A stretch of 64,000 bases of DNA, taken from assembly GCA_020284085.1 (NCBI GenBank), contig JACEVL010000153.1, positions 486,001 through 550,000 of the forward strand, written 5' to 3'. Below the pieces are notes generated by a model. The model worked only from the letters and a program-made list of their open reading frames with translations. It was not told the DNA's origin and did no database searches. Both the position numbers and the translations under genes were made by a program. Of the stretch, positions 1 through 10,429 are shown piece by piece; position 1 is the stretch's first letter, and every line of letters begins with the position of its first letter. Origin of the DNA: Aporrectodea caliginosa (lineage: Eukaryota; Annelida; Clitellata; Crassiclitellata; Lumbricidae).

Positions 1-2
1 TC

Positions 3-110
3 TTGACAGCAAGTTATGAAATAAACGAAAATACAATACAAGATGTGAATGGAAGAATGATCGAAGAAATACTGGGAAAGAAAGGGATAAAGGACGATGA
101 GAGGGAATAG
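3..110 (+). CDS. possible partial open frame at window edge
   Basis: The third frame is open from the window edge for 35 codons and ends at TAG 108-110. The peptide is hydrophilic and charged and ends in an acidic stretch. No start, domain or family is recognised. It may be the tail of an exon or a LINE, or chance. Confidence 0.15.
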   Translation: MTASYEINENTIQDVNGRMIEEILGKKGIKDDERE

Positions 111-359
111 AATGAAAAGGAAAAGGTAAGAGGTTAAGCTTACCCTGCATAGCTTCACTTCTGTTTGAATGACCTATTGACCCTGGCTTTCCCACGATCC
201 CGATTTTATGGGAACGGTTCGTTTGAAGCGAATATTGATGGAAGACATTAACCTTTTCAAATCAAATTTCCCTGTATATCCATGCAAAATGGCCCGTGTC
301 AAGGGACATAAGATAGGTTTTTTATATTGTAATACATACGTGTTTGATATTGTAAATTG

Positions 360-590
360 TATCACATGTGCATGCGCGTGTGTGTGTGTGCCGATTACGA
401 CTAGTGATGATGAATGACGTGAGAATGTCGATCGTTGTTGGCTGATTATTAAATTTTATTAAAATAATATGATATCGTATGGTGGTGATTATAAAGTAAG
501 TTTGGGTCAAAGGTTAGGCCAGTTTAGGGCTGCTTGCATTTATTGATAATTCCTGTTACGCGACATCTTGTGGCTGTCAGGGTGGTTGAC
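360..590 (+). repeat. Seg1 copy 1 (GT tract, conserved block, Q-like hairpin)
   Basis: A short GT-rich tract is followed by GACTAGTGATGATGAATGAC, TTGTTGGCTGATTA, a GATGATTATAA block and GGGTCAAAGGTTA, then a Q-type block (GCGACATCTTGTGGCTG). The same order occurs at 2467-3300, 12946-13925 and 48070-48500. Confidence 0.7.
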
Positions 591-631
591 TACAACTTTA
601 CATAAAAATTATCCAGAATTCAACAACAAGC

Positions 632-682
632 TGAACGAAAATGAGCATTTATCGCGCTGCATAAAGTCGATGTGAGGGTGTC
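632..682 (-). promoter_or_regulatory. PT module (PSE-like/TATA)
   Basis: Read on the minus strand: GACACCCTCACATCG, 26 bases from ACC to GATAAATG (weak TATA), then TTTTCGTTCAGC. A Q-type block (550-590) lies downstream. Confidence 0.5.
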
Positions 683-692
683 AATGAAAATG

Positions 693-694
693 AT

Positions 695-770
<76 letters not shown>

Positions 771-774
771 CAAT

Positions 775-820
<46 letters not shown>

Positions 821-821
821 G
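693..821. repeat. (TAA)n microsatellite
   Basis: Long TAA run with one interruption near 769. It forms the 3' tail of the adjacent minus-strand SINE-B. Confidence 0.95.
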
Positions 822-1009
822 AAATAATAATAATCTTTTTTTTATTTGAAGCGCCTGACAAATGCACTGCGCTATACATTTACATGTTATGCAATTGAAC
901 ACAAATTACAGAAGACATGAATCTTAACTACTAACAGAACAGACAGCCTGCAATACACGGCGACAATTCTTTATAATTTATTATGCTAGCCTACAAAGCA
1001 TGTCGAGCC
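822..1009 (-). mobile_element. SINE-B, 5' truncated
   Basis: Antisense copy of the SINE best preserved at 41597-41832. It keeps GAAGCGCCTGACAAATG, CATTTACATGTTATGCAAT and CTAACAGAACAGACAGCC, plus a piece ending at AAAGCATGTC. The tRNA-like head is missing and extra bases interrupt the middle. The tail is the TAA microsatellite to its left. Confidence 0.8.
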
Positions 1010-1145
1010 TTCAATCTATTACAATAAATTTTCTCGGTACAGCTTGCTTGATATTTGCCATGTAAGTAAGACATGTATATTTGATGCGCTTTCTGTTTAT
1101 TTGATCATTTCAATCACACAACACTATCATAACATTGTCGGCGTA

Positions 1146-1194
1146 CCGAAAATGAACCTTTTATAGTGCGGTATAAAAGCGTTGTGAGGGTGTT
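1146..1194 (-). promoter_or_regulatory. PT module
   Basis: Minus strand: AACACCCTCACAACG, 26-base spacing, TATAAAAGG, then TTTTCGGTACGCCG. Followed on the minus strand by unrelated sequence, with no Q or R block before the SINE. Confidence 0.6.
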
Positions 1195-1429
1195 TAATTA
1201 GATATGGCCGTTTATTAGCTAGCTTTTGTAGGTCTCCAATGTTTAACGAAATCGTGCGGTGTCCAGAGCTATTGACAACGTTTCTAAATTACTCCTAATA
1301 AGACGATATAAGTTAACTGTCGAAGGGATGAATGGATGCAGAGTTTAACGACATCATTTAGCAACAAAGGCCGTTGCAGTCGACAGAAATTATTTTAAAC
1401 AGTTCTCCGTTCCTATGGCGTAGTACGGC

Positions 1430-1660
1430 ATCTTCCTGATTCTACTCCTGTTTCAAAACACGACCACCATCATCATCACCACCGATTACCACAGTAACGC
1501 CATGCTGTCTCTTCGGCTTGACCTCCACGGATTCCTGGCATCGGAACGGACATAATAACCTGGCTGTTGCAGCCATGATTTGATATATCGCCGGTGTATA
1601 AACTGGTCCCTCTGACACGGTTTTTTGTGTGGGGTCGAGAAATGTCGGGACTTGCCTTAT
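1430..1660 (+). mobile_element. LINE-a 3' end fragment
   Basis: TTCCTGATTCTACTCCTG through CATGCTGTCTCTTCGGCTTG to a TATCGCCGG block matches the C-terminal and 3' part of the LINE at 16017-17426, where it follows the coding frame directly. Part of Seg2, so copied with it rather than inserted separately. Confidence 0.6.
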
Positions 1661-1755
1661 ATTGCAAAAAGTCGGTTGATTGGTTAGTTACTATTTAAAG
1701 AAAGCATGCCATGACAAAGATGATTAGCGTCGCCCTTCTCCTTTATTCAGGAATT

Positions 1756-1816
1756 AGACACCTTTAATTTCTTTCTTTCAATGCTTATATAGGATACTTG
1801 TCATTTTCGCTCAATC
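1756..1816 (+). promoter_or_regulatory. PT module
   Basis: AGACACCTTTAATTTC, 26 bases, TATATAGG, then TTTTCGCTCAATC. A R-type block (GTTTTACAACGCTG) begins about 70 bases after the TATA. Confidence 0.65.
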
Positions 1817-2232
1817 ACAATTCCTTGGTGAGAATGGCAATTTGTTGGCTAGTAACTGTTTTACAACGCTGTTTTATAATAAAGATAATCGAACGAAAAA
1901 TTGACGTCCCCCTCCTCCTTCTGCAAGCTTGGGACAGACACCACCCGAATACGGCAGTGGCGGATTTATATCGATTACAAGTTAGTAGTCAATGTTTAAC
2001 ACCATCTTATGGCTGCAAGGACCGTTGACGTGTCCCTCCTACTTTCTCCAGGCTTGAGAAGGGAACTACCATACAATTGTGGCACTACGGCGGAGTAATT
2101 TATACAATACAATTTCGATTGACCGAAAGTGATGCATAGTATAATATCTAATGACGAAGCAACAATCGTTGGCGCTTAGCAGTTGTGGGTGAAGTACTTG
2201 TTTAAGTTCCCAATCCGGTAACAGTGTCATAG

Positions 2233-2302
2233 GGGATGGATCGAACCTGTATTCCCTGCGTTAGAAGGCGAGGCCCTCTAACCAGTCGGCCACTATATCC
2301 CA
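2233..2302 (-). mobile_element. tRNA-like SINE head (SINE-C)
   Basis: Minus strand starts GGGATATAGTGGCCGACTGG (A-box-like) and contains AGGTTCGATCC (B box). It lacks tRNA-like ends and is followed by a body homologous to 45397-45460, so it is a tRNA-derived SINE, not a working tRNA. Confidence 0.6.
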
Positions 2303-2466
2303 TATGCGTAACCATGTCATCGCTTTAGGACGTTTTAAAAGTGTTGAAAGAGAGTTCTCTATAGCCATTCTTACTCATTAGAACAACTAATTAGCTAACG
2401 AAATAAATACATAACGAAACTTGAATGATCAGTTTAGTATTAAATTCCCTCGATTATCAAAGAACT

Positions 2467-3300
2467 GTATGTGCTTGTGTGTGTATTTGTGTGCGTGTGC
2501 GTGTATGTGTGTCCGTGTGTGTATTGTATTGTATTGTATTGTATTGTATTTGAACACTTGTTATAGCGCCCCTTCAAGATTCCTATTCAGAGGCGCTCCC
2601 GACTACTGCGCGGACGCTGAATCGGAGTTTCACGCCGAAGCGCATGAGCAATTGCGAGTGAAGGACTTGCCCATGGTCCCTACGCGGCGGCTTTGAGGTG
2701 GATTCGAACCCGCAACCTTCCAGCTGCAAGGCACCGAACATACCCTACACCACCGCGACCCAGTTGTATTGTGTTGTATTGTATTGTATTGTACTCCACG
2801 TTTATATTGCGACCGAGCCACCCGCAGTAAAGATCCGAGAAATTAATCTCTGATAAACCGACCGACCGGGAATCGAACCCGGGGCGCCGGCGTGGCGAGC
2901 GGGCTACCAACCCACTCGGTCACTCAGAACCTGTGTGTATGTGCGTGTGTGTATGTGTATGTGTGCGTGTATGACATGTATATATGTGCACGTGTGGAGG
3001 TGTTTATATTTGCAAATGGACCTACATTATGTCAACAGAAGAAATGACGACTAGTGAGGATATATGGCTGGGTCTTTGTTGGCTGATTAATTATAATTAT
3101 TAAACGTGTTGTTGTATACTGATGATTATAACGTATGTTTTGGGTCAAAGGTTACGCCAGATAATGAATGCGTTACGGCCTAGTTATATTGTTTTCTTCT
3201 CATATCACCTGGGGAGAATAATTGGGGCTTGTATTTACTGAGCCGCCTGTTTAACGACATCTTGTGTCTGCCAGGGCCGATCATGCATGTTTGCTGTTAC
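2467..3300 (+). repeat. Seg1 copy 2, split by a SINE
   Basis: The GT tract is interrupted at 2519-2930 by a minus-strand SINE-A and resumes at 2931. GACGACTAGTGAGGATAT, TTTTGGGTCAAAGGTTACG and a Q-type block at 3251-3290 follow in the order of the other copies. Confidence 0.75.
2519..2930 (-). mobile_element. SINE-A, full dimeric copy
   Basis: Minus strand: left monomer with A-box-like TGACCGAGTGGGTTGG and B box GGGTTCGATTCCC, ending in ATATAAACGTGG and (TACAA)n; then a right monomer with GCGGTGGTGTAGGG and B box GGTTCGAATCC, a body, and a tail GGGGCGCTATAACAAGTG plus (ATACA)n. Two different tRNA-like heads in one element show that the SINE is a dimer. Inserted in the GT tract of Seg1. Confidence 0.85.
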
Positions 3301-3330
3301 CTTTCAACGCAATTCATGATTTATTGTCCG

Positions 3331-3386
3331 GTTAGCGAAACTAATGAGTATTTATAGCGTAGAATAAAATCGTTGTGAGGGTTTCT
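3331..3386 (-). promoter_or_regulatory. PT module
   Basis: Minus strand: AGAAACCCTCACAACG, 26 bases, TATAAATACT, then GTTTCGCTAACCGG. A Q-type block (3251-3290) follows about 70 bases after the TATA. Confidence 0.65.
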
Positions 3387-3560
3387 AATTAGATATGGCC
3401 ATTTAATAGCTAGCTTTTGTAAGTCTCCAATGTTTGTCGACATCTTGAGGTTTCTAGAGCAATTGATAACGGCTTTAAATTACTGTTAATGAGATTACAT
3501 AATTTAACTGTCAAAGGGATAGATCATAGATGGATCGAGAGTTTAACTGTTAACGAATGC
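3387..3560 (+). repeat. Seg2 fragment
   Basis: TAGATATGGCCATTTAATAG and AGCTAGCTTTTGTAAGTCTC match the start of Seg2. The match fades near 3560, where another PT module begins. Confidence 0.6.
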
Positions 3561-3582
3561 TGCTGACTTCGACTTAAATAAA

Positions 3583-3636
3583 TATAGCGAAAGTTTAATA
3601 TATATAGTTTCCTGTGGAAACGATTTAAAGGTGTCT
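3583..3636 (-). promoter_or_regulatory. PT module
   Basis: Minus strand: AGACACCTTTAAATCG, 26 bases, TATATATATT, then CTTTCGCTATA. One of the best matches to the consensus. Confidence 0.65.
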
Positions 3637-4142
3637 AATTTTCGGTGAAAGTAGGAATTAGAAGAAGAATATTTCTTATTTAAAGCAATTTTACACATCA
3701 TTTTGAAGTACAAAAACTTAAACATACCAAGAACACTAAGCCTGCCACTATGTCCCATATACGCCCCGCAGAGATTATTTTACCAATTACCCATTAAACT
3801 ATATTGATTCGACATCTTTATGATGAGCTTTTTTCTAACCAAACCATCGGCGCTCGGGATTTCTCGGTAGGGTGCTCTTTGTTGCAGAAAATGGCCATTT
3901 GCGCTTACTTGATAGGCTGGAGCAGGTCATGCCAGACATGCCCCGATCACTCCTAATGGACACCTGACGGTTGGGGGTGTGGGGTGGGGGGACGTCAACC
4001 GCCCTAGCAGCCATAAGATGTTGTTACACGCTAGAAACTTACCAGCTATCGTAATAAATCCGCCACTGATATATTCGACGCCTTTTTCTATTATATTTTT
4101 TATGACACAGCGTTGTTAAGCAGTAACTTTACCAACCATCAG

Positions 4143-4540
4143 GATCCTGAGTGGCCGAGTGGGTTGGTGCCCGCTCTCCGCGTCGGCGCCCCGGGTTCGC
4201 TTCCCGGTCGAGGTCGGTTTATCAGAGATTAATTTCTCGGATCTTTACTGCGGGTGGCTCGGTCGCATTATAAACGTGGAGTACAATACACAACACACAA
4301 CACAATATACTGGGGCGCGGTGGTTTGGGGGTATGTTCGGTGCCTTGCAGCTGGAGGGTTGCGGGTTCGAATCCACCTCAAAGCCGTCGCGTAGGGACCC
4401 TGGGCAAGTCCTTCACTCGCAATTGCTCATGCGCTTCGGCGTGAAACTCCGACTACAGTAGTAGTCGGGAGCGCCTCTGAATAGGAAATCTGGTAGAGGC
4501 GCTATAACAAGTGTTCAAATACAATACAATACAATACAAC
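4143..4540 (+). mobile_element. SINE-A, full dimeric copy
   Basis: Head TCCTGAGTGGCCGAGTGGG, B box GGGTTCGCTTCCC, linker ATTATAAACGTGG with ACAA-type repeats, second head GGGGCGCGGTGGTTTGGG with B box GGTTCGAATCC, body, tail GAGGCGCTATAACAAGTG and (ATACA)n. Flanks ACCAACCAT and ACCAATCAT may be the target duplication. Confidence 0.88.
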
Positions 4541-4572
4541 CAATCATTTACTACCATTTTGGGTTTTACATT

Positions 4573-4632
4573 GCAATTGAAAGAAAATTAGAATTATATT
4601 CAGTGTCTGAACGAAACGATTTAAAGGTGTTT
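4573..4632 (-). promoter_or_regulatory. PT module
   Basis: Minus strand: AAACACCTTTAAATCG, 26 bases, TGAATATAATT (degenerate TATA), then TTTTCTTTCAATTG. Confidence 0.45.
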
Positions 4633-4744
4633 AATTTCTGCATAAAAGTGTAGCGTCGCCAGTCACCTTTCTTTAGAAACAATGTCGCTAATATAAATTG
4701 CTACTAACCAGTCAACCGACATTATGGAATGTAAAACTTTGGGA

Positions 4745-5140
4745 GCTTATATCAAAGAGCGGTGGCAACATCGACTAAGGAGCGGCTGCAGAATTTAAGT
4801 GGATGAGACTGGAGTCGGAGATAGAGAAAGATGTGATGATGAGCGAGTAGACCTGGGCTGTTGGATGGTACAGCTAGCGAATTTAATAAGAGGGTTGAGA
4901 GGCTTGAAGGGTGTTGTAGGTAAGTGATGCAATTATGTAATGGATGCGTTGAGGGACTTTTAGTCAATGAAGTGATTTGAGAGCAGAGGTTATGTTGTGA
5001 TGTTTGTGAGTTTTGGTGACTACGCGGGCTGGAGCTTTCTTGACTGTTTTATTTGAGAAGAGTCTATAGTAGACTTCACTGTGGCTTGGAGAAGGTCAGC
5101 GTCGATTGAACAGCCTTCACATCCATAAGTTGACATTAAG
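4745..5140 (-). pseudogene. LINE-a reverse-transcriptase C-terminal fragment
   Basis: Minus-strand frames contain SPSTHPLHNCITYLQ and a PGLLAHHHIFLYLRLQS-type stretch, aligning with the region after the catalytic domain of the LINE at 16017-17426. Frameshifts and stops break it and both ends are missing. CR1/L2-like by its relatives here. Confidence 0.65.
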
Positions 5141-5349
5141 TATTGGAGATTGACGTTAAATATCTGAGACTGCGGTTTAATATTATAGGCTTACTAAGGC
5201 TAGCTAACGAACGGCGTCCAGTTAGACACCCTCAGGATTGTTCAACCCACGCTATAATAATCTTCATTTTCTTGCAAAACTCCGCTATAACTAGTGCTGA
5301 ATCAAACATTTCCCATTATCATTGTTCGCCATATTGTTTACTTCGGAAA

Positions 5350-5571
5350 TAATAATAATAATAATATCTTTTCTTTAATAAGCGCCTGACAAAACTGCGC
5401 TGTACATTTACATGTTATGCAATTTAAATCTTAACTACTAACAGAACAGACAGCCTGCAATACAACGGCGCTAATAGCAACCTACAAAGCATATCCGCCC
5501 AACGGGGGCTCGAACTCGGTACCTCTCGGTCTCTATGCCAGATGTTATCCAATGCGCTATCGGGCCCTTGA
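5350..5571 (-). mobile_element. SINE-B, near full length
   Basis: Minus strand: head GGGCCCGATAGCGCATTGG, B box GAGTTCGAGCCCC, body with GCTATTAGCGCCG and GGCTGTCTGTTCTG, and tail AGGCGCTTATTAAAG plus ATT repeats. The head resembles tRNA-Arg. Confidence 0.85.
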
Positions 5572-5880
5572 TATCATGAAACAAGCCGCATTTAATCGAT
5601 TAACATTTTTAACGATCAATCGCTTAATTAATCGTTAAAATCCGCAGCCCTAAATTTTCCTTGCAGTAAATTATCTTATTTTTTTGAATGTTCTGTATTT
5701 GCTGTATTTCTTTTTTTCAGGTCGTCGATTTAAATGAGTGGTGTTTGTTTAACGACGCTGTGCCGTGACGAAGATGGGTGACATCGTCCTCCTCCCTTAT
5801 CCAGACTCATGACTGGCACCACTCAGGTACGACATTTTGTGCACTCAAATTAGGGCCGAATGAAAGTAGTTTAAAATTTT

Positions 5881-6272
5881 GGTACTTGTCGGTTAATTCA
5901 CCGGAATTAATTTTTTCAATGGTAATGACTTGCCCACGTAAAATAGATGTCTGTACTTTCAAGCACAATTAAGCTGACGACCCTAACCCCTGACCCTAAC
6001 GGACCCTCACGTTAATATAATGACGACACTAACCCTAACCCTGACCCTAAACGACCCTCACGACTTCAAGTTTTATAGTCCATATAGGTTACGTTGAGGT
6101 GTTACGCGCCGTGAGGGTCGGTTAGGGTCAGGTTTAGGGTTAGTGTCGTCCATGCTTTCTCATGGCGAAACGGTGCTTAAAAGGAAAGAAACGCGTAGAA
6201 ATTTATTCCGGTGCATGAACAGGCAAGTTATAGACGCAAGAATTAAATCCGGTGAATGAACCGACAAGTACA
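5881..6272. mobile_element. DNA element, GGTACTTG ends, 8-bp target duplication
   Basis: Ends are GGTACTTGTCGG and CCGACAAGTACA, flanked by AAAATTTT at 5873-5880 and 6273-6280. The middle (5984-6150) is a long inverted repeat of telomere-like CCCTAAC/GTTAGGG units. A larger relative lies at 53605-54161. Confidence 0.75.
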
Positions 6273-6390
6273 AAAATTTTCGTAAGTGATGCCACCCACC
6301 TTATTGTTCTTCTTTACGACAGTTCGTTCACCTACTTTCCGGTGTTTACGAAATCTCGGGAGTGCCAAAGTTGCTTGAGTTTATTAGAAG

Positions 6391-6446
6391 TTTGAGCGCG
6401 CTTAAAAATATATAAAACGACAAAATAGCACATTTTAAAGGTGTCC
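6391..6446 (-). promoter_or_regulatory. PT module
   Basis: Minus strand: GGACACCTTTAAAATG, TATATATTT starting 28 bases after ACC, then AAGCGCGCTCAAAC. Confidence 0.5.
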
Positions 6447-6766
6447 AAATAGATGTCTTTCTAAATGGTGGTACCTTTTGGTAACTGCTAGTTTCGCGGC
6501 AAAGTTTCGTTGCAACAGTATTCAGTGTTTAAAAGAAGATAATTGTGCGCTTACTAAAGTCTCAAATGTTTGATAATGACTTATGGCTTAAAAAGCTGTT
6601 GACTTCGACCATACTTTACTTAACTTGTAATAATTCCATATCAGGTTAGGTGAGCGTGATTAAAACATATAAGCGACCAACAAATGCCGTTAAATAATTA
6701 CATACGTATCACTGACTCCTCTGATAGCCACGCTATCAAAAAATTATAGACTCTTATTGAAAATTA

Positions 6767-6823
6767 GACAGACACCTTTTAAACGCATTTATTCTGTTCT
6801 TATAATAGTTGTTGATTTCGCCG
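6767..6823 (+). promoter_or_regulatory. PT module
   Basis: CAGACACCTTTTAAACG, 26 bases, TTATAATAG, then GATTTCGCCGAAA. A Q hairpin (6868-6908) begins 66 bases after the TATA, a clean PT-Q pair. Confidence 0.65.
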
Positions 6824-6867
6824 AAATACCAAGTAAATGAGCTGTAATATGCCAAAACTAATCTTTG

Positions 6868-6908
6868 TCGGCGGAAACGGCCTATGTTGTCATAAGCTGC
6901 CGTTAAAA
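6868..6908 (+). ncRNA. Q hairpin
   Basis: Arms CGGCGG and CTGCCG pair with one G-U; loop AACGGCCTATGTTGTCATAA is nearly the consensus; GTTAAA follows. The stem type (CGGC..GCCG) is shared with 48690-48730 and differs from the common CGACGTC type. RNA identity is inferred from structure only. Confidence 0.45.
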
Positions 6909-7014
6909 TGTGGATCCATCCATTCGAAATACCAATTTGATTTGCAATGTAAGTGACAAAACAGGCAACTAATATCAAAGATCGTTGGATGAAAGTAACG
7001 CTAAGATCGAACTT

Positions 7015-7658
7015 ACTAGAGAGCTTCTCTTTTAAGCTGGTCTGAGACGAAGCCATGGGTATGAAGTGTTAGCGACTTCATTTTCTCACCCTCGGTATAT
7101 GATGGCCGGTGACCAGTCTCATCGCTCACTGCCTGATCTTTCTACCGACGGTGTACTCTCCGTATGCCAAGTCGGTTGATTGGTATTTTACGATACTTTG
7201 TCATAACGAAGACATTAGCGTCGCCCTCCTACTTTATCCGCAGATGGGACTGGTCCCACTGGGATGTAGCGCAGTAGCAGCGTTTCAGTGTACCAAATTT
7301 TTATATGAGTTTTCTAGGAGACCAAGCGGAACATAAACTTCGAAACATTTTCCAACCCGGTGGAAATTTGAATCCCCTACTTCTCGGCTTAGAGGTCAAG
7401 GTGCAAACCACTGAATTATCTCGCACTTGGAATCCTCTAAAACTGTTTAATCCGAACCAATACTAATGATCATCATTACGTTCTATTATGTGCTGACAAT
7501 TCTAGTGTACATGTAGCTCCATTATTGCCCGTATTCTGGTAGTGCCTGTCTTAAGTCTGGACAAAGGTAGATGGCGACGCTAAGCATATTTCTAATGACG
7601 CAGCGTTGTTAACCAGCAACTAACCAACAAATCATTGATTGCGGTGTTGGAATTAACG
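7015..7658 (+). repeat. Seg6 copy 1
   Basis: Begins GAAGCCATGGGTATGAAG, then CACCCTCGGTATATGA, an R-type block (7165-7280), CCCGGTGGAAATTTGAAT and a reverse R block ending GTTGTTAACCAGCAACTA. Paralogues at 20690, 27660, 33250 and 52245. Confidence 0.75.
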
Positions 7659-7794
7659 ATTATTATTATTATTATTATTGTTATTGTTATTGTTATTATT
7701 ATTATTATTATTGTTATTATTATTGTTATTGTTATTGTTATTGTTATTGTTATTGTTATTGTTATTATTGTTATTATTATTATTATTATTATTA

Positions 7795-7868
<74 letters not shown>

Positions 7869-7871
7869 TTA

Positions 7872-7906
<35 letters not shown>
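7659..7906. repeat. (TTA/TTG)n microsatellite
   Basis: About 250 bases of TTA units with interspersed TTG. The open frames across it are low complexity. Confidence 0.95.
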
Positions 7907-7908
<2 letters not shown>

Positions 7909-8127
7909 CCCAAAGTTTAACTTCAAAAGTTTTGTAATCGCTGCCATAACGTTGATGTCTTTAAATAAGGACTCGTATATCAGTTCATTTTCTTGATTGG
8001 AGATCATTCCTTCAATGTCGTCATTGGTTTGCATGCGTGTATTATTTCAGAGGTTTCTGGTTCATGGTGTTAGTAGAGATGGATTCTGTAGAGTGTAGAA
8101 AGATTCACTAGATAAGGACAAAACTGT

Positions 8128-8184
8128 GCATTGAACGCCGTTTAAAATATATATATCAGCGGATGGACACGTTTTAAAGGTGTC
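8128..8184 (-). promoter_or_regulatory. PT module
   Basis: Minus strand: CGACACCTTTAAAACG, 26 bases, TATATATATTTT, then GGCGTTCAATG. Confidence 0.6.
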
Positions 8185-8360
8185 GAAATAAACGTCGATT
8201 ATAAATGTATAACTTCTAAGAAAAACGAATTTATTTCTATATGTAACATAGACGTATCGTGTAACGTATTGCGTTTTGCCAATGCGATTATGGAATAAAA
8301 ATATATGCAACACAATAAAATGCGTCTTTAAACAAATGAGTATATACATTAGTTCGTTTT

Positions 8361-8622
8361 CTTGATAAGTAAGTAAGTAAGTATATTCTTTATTGAACCA
8401 ATTGCATATCCGCACTTTGGTGTACATACATTTATACAGAGTATAACATTGTTATTATAAACGATCTGCTTGTGAGGTTGTCCGCTTATGGAATAAAACG
8501 GTCATGTTATCTCTGGCGCAGGGTGTAGGGAGCGGGTTTTTTGGGGGGGAGTAGCCCATGGAGTACATGCCCCGGGTTTCTCAAGACCTCAGAGAAGAGG
8601 TTGTGATTGATTTGCCTATAGT
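8361..8622 (-). mobile_element. LINE-d 3' end
   Basis: Antisense of the LINE-d tail: (TAAG)n, TTCTTTATTGAACCAATTG, then a coding remnant matching 26980-27120. The piggyBac-like element begins just beyond. Confidence 0.7.
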
Positions 8623-8626
8623 AGGT

Positions 8627-9595
8627 TTAACCCTAGGGCTACCAAGCTTTTTGTGACATGGACTACCAAGGGGGGGTGGTTACCACCCCCCTGGATTTTC
8701 GTGTTTGGTTTCACATATCATAACTTGTAATATAGCAATGGATTCAGCATTCATTTCTGCACAGAATGGTATATTTAGTTGTACATTATGTGAATGCACC
8801 TCGAAATTACATCACTTTTAACAACGGAACCCTTTAATTAGCAATATTGTATATTATTGCGTACATTTTGTACTTTTTGGATAAACAAATATAAGATTAT
8901 GTGTGTTTTGAAACTAATCTATGTATAAAAAGATACACACAATCATCCCTACACATGTTTATATAGTATAAATGTACATCCATACATATATATCCATACA
9001 TATATATATCGGTTTACGTTGTAATGCTGTATTCAGCCATTTTCACACAGATTACGCGTATTATTATTTATTTTGATCACTTCCGGTATTCAAAAGACAA
9101 AGATGTAGGTATGCAATGAAGCCCTACATTCCCTCTAAAGAATGGTATCTTTGTTTCTCTTCTAGGAAGACAAATGAATACGCTACAGACAAAAACTAAG
9201 GGGGAGTCCTTCCATTCAGCCATTTTTCACGCATATTACGCGTATTATTATTTATTTTGAGCACTTCCGGTTGTCTCAGGTCAACTCAGTGACCATAGAA
9301 ATGTAGCCCCACATTCCCTCTATAGAATGGTAAAATTTGTGTCTCTTAATATTAAATGACGGATAAGATATAGTCGAAAATCTAGGGGGGGTGGTATCCA
9401 CCCCCTGGTGCCTCGGGTATATTGGGTATAACTTTTGAACGGTGTGAGATATCATCTCACATTTTACCTCAAAACGTGTGTAAATGAACCCCCTACAGCT
9501 ACCTAAAAGGTCAAATTTTTATTCCATACGGAAAAGTTTGAGATGAAAAAAACCTAAGGGGGTGGCAACCACCCCCCTTGTAGCCTGAGGGTTAA
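8627..9595. mobile_element. piggyBac-like non-autonomous element
   Basis: TTAA at both edges. Inverted ends begin CCCTAGGGCTACCAAG and CCCTCAGGCTACAAGG. GGGGGTGG and CCACCCCCC palindromes occur near both ends and inside. No transposase frame. A shorter copy lies at 38660-39065. TTAACCCT ends and TTAA target fit piggyBac. Confidence 0.8.
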
Positions 9596-9754
9596 GAGTC
9601 TTTTGGACTCACGGTGTTAGTAGAGTTAAAATCAGTCAGAGGAATTCTCTTATCAGGCATTTAGCTAAGGCGTAAACGTCTCTTTCATCGTCTTAATTTT
9701 AAATCAGTTTCTTACCATTTATAAGTACAGTAAAATGTTGGATACTGTTAACAG

Positions 9755-10122
9755 TTCTCTTCAGTGGCCATTTATCGGTGGCCATTATGGCTCTTCTCGG
9801 TGGACATACAGGCTCTGAAGTTTATGTTTTTCGGTTCCATATGCCCTTAGCAGCCACAGCAGATCGTTTTTATTCATTTTTGTGACCGTAAATGCTCATT
9901 TTCTTTCATTAAAAGATTTGCAATAAATTTATTTGCAAACATTTTCAAGAACTGCAATATACACATTCACTGCAATTTTACTTATATACAGCGATGAGTG
10001 GTTGTCTATCACTTAAATGTTTTCAAATTAATTGCATATGAAATACAAGTAATTTCAGGTTAGTTTTTTTTGCATTTTGTTATCATAAAATTATATGAGG
10101 CAATCCTTGAATGGGCATTAAT
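9755..10122 (+). repeat. Seg7 copy 1
   Basis: Contains CTTCAGTGGCCATTTATCGG, CCGTAAATGCTCATTTTC, TTTATTTGCA and ATTTCAGGTTAG. Same order at 22120-22580 and 51230-51680. Confidence 0.75.
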
Positions 10123-10181
10123 TGGCGATTGTGCGAAATTGCATTTATATGGAGCCGAAAATAAAAATTTTAAAGGTGTCT
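10123..10181 (-). promoter_or_regulatory. PT module
   Basis: Minus strand: AGACACCTTTAAAATT, 26 bases, CATATAAATG, then AATTTCGCACAATCGCC. Sits at the Seg7 border. Confidence 0.65.
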
Positions 10182-10429
10182 AATTCATGCATAAAGAGTA
10201 GGGCGACGTTAATCATTTTTGTTATGACACAGTGTCATTAAAAAGAAACTAACCAATCAACTAATACGGGTCTTACTGAGTTGTATTATGCCGTACAAAT
10301 GGTGTGATCTGTTAAAAAAACTATTTTTACGAAGTCAAAATGTCTCTAAACAGTGGACGTTATTTCTAAATTCAGTATTGTAAAGATAACCAAGTAAGTT
10401 AGCTATGTTTGACGCGAAGGAATCTTGCA

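Larger units (their letters stand above)
1195..2150 (+). repeat. Seg2 copy 1
   Basis: Ordered blocks: TTAGATATGGCC, TTAGCTAGCTTTTGTA, a Q-type block (1347-1390), a LINE 3' fragment (1430-1660), a PT module and two R-like blocks with GGCAGTGGCGGATTTATATC. The order recurs at 14.0, 28.4, 33.7, 37.5 and 48.8 kb. Confidence 0.75.

Noticed and set aside
174..365. Small open frame of 63 codons on the minus strand
   Set aside because: No motif, no paralogue support as coding, overlaps a diverged PT-like stretch near 249.
2233..2302. tRNA gene
   Set aside because: A- and B-box-like motifs are present, but ends do not pair and the sequence continues into a repeat body; the same applies to 45329, 63734 and the heads of SINE-A and SINE-B.
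5984..6150. Interstitial telomere
   Set aside because: CCCTAA-like units are irregular, inverted about a centre and contained within a short DNA element.
7635..7937. Long Ile/Val/Leu-rich open frames
   Set aside because: Pure product of the TTA/TTG microsatellite; the same holds for frames at 649-902, 25583-25886, 12446-12734, 46503-46724 and 62295-62651.
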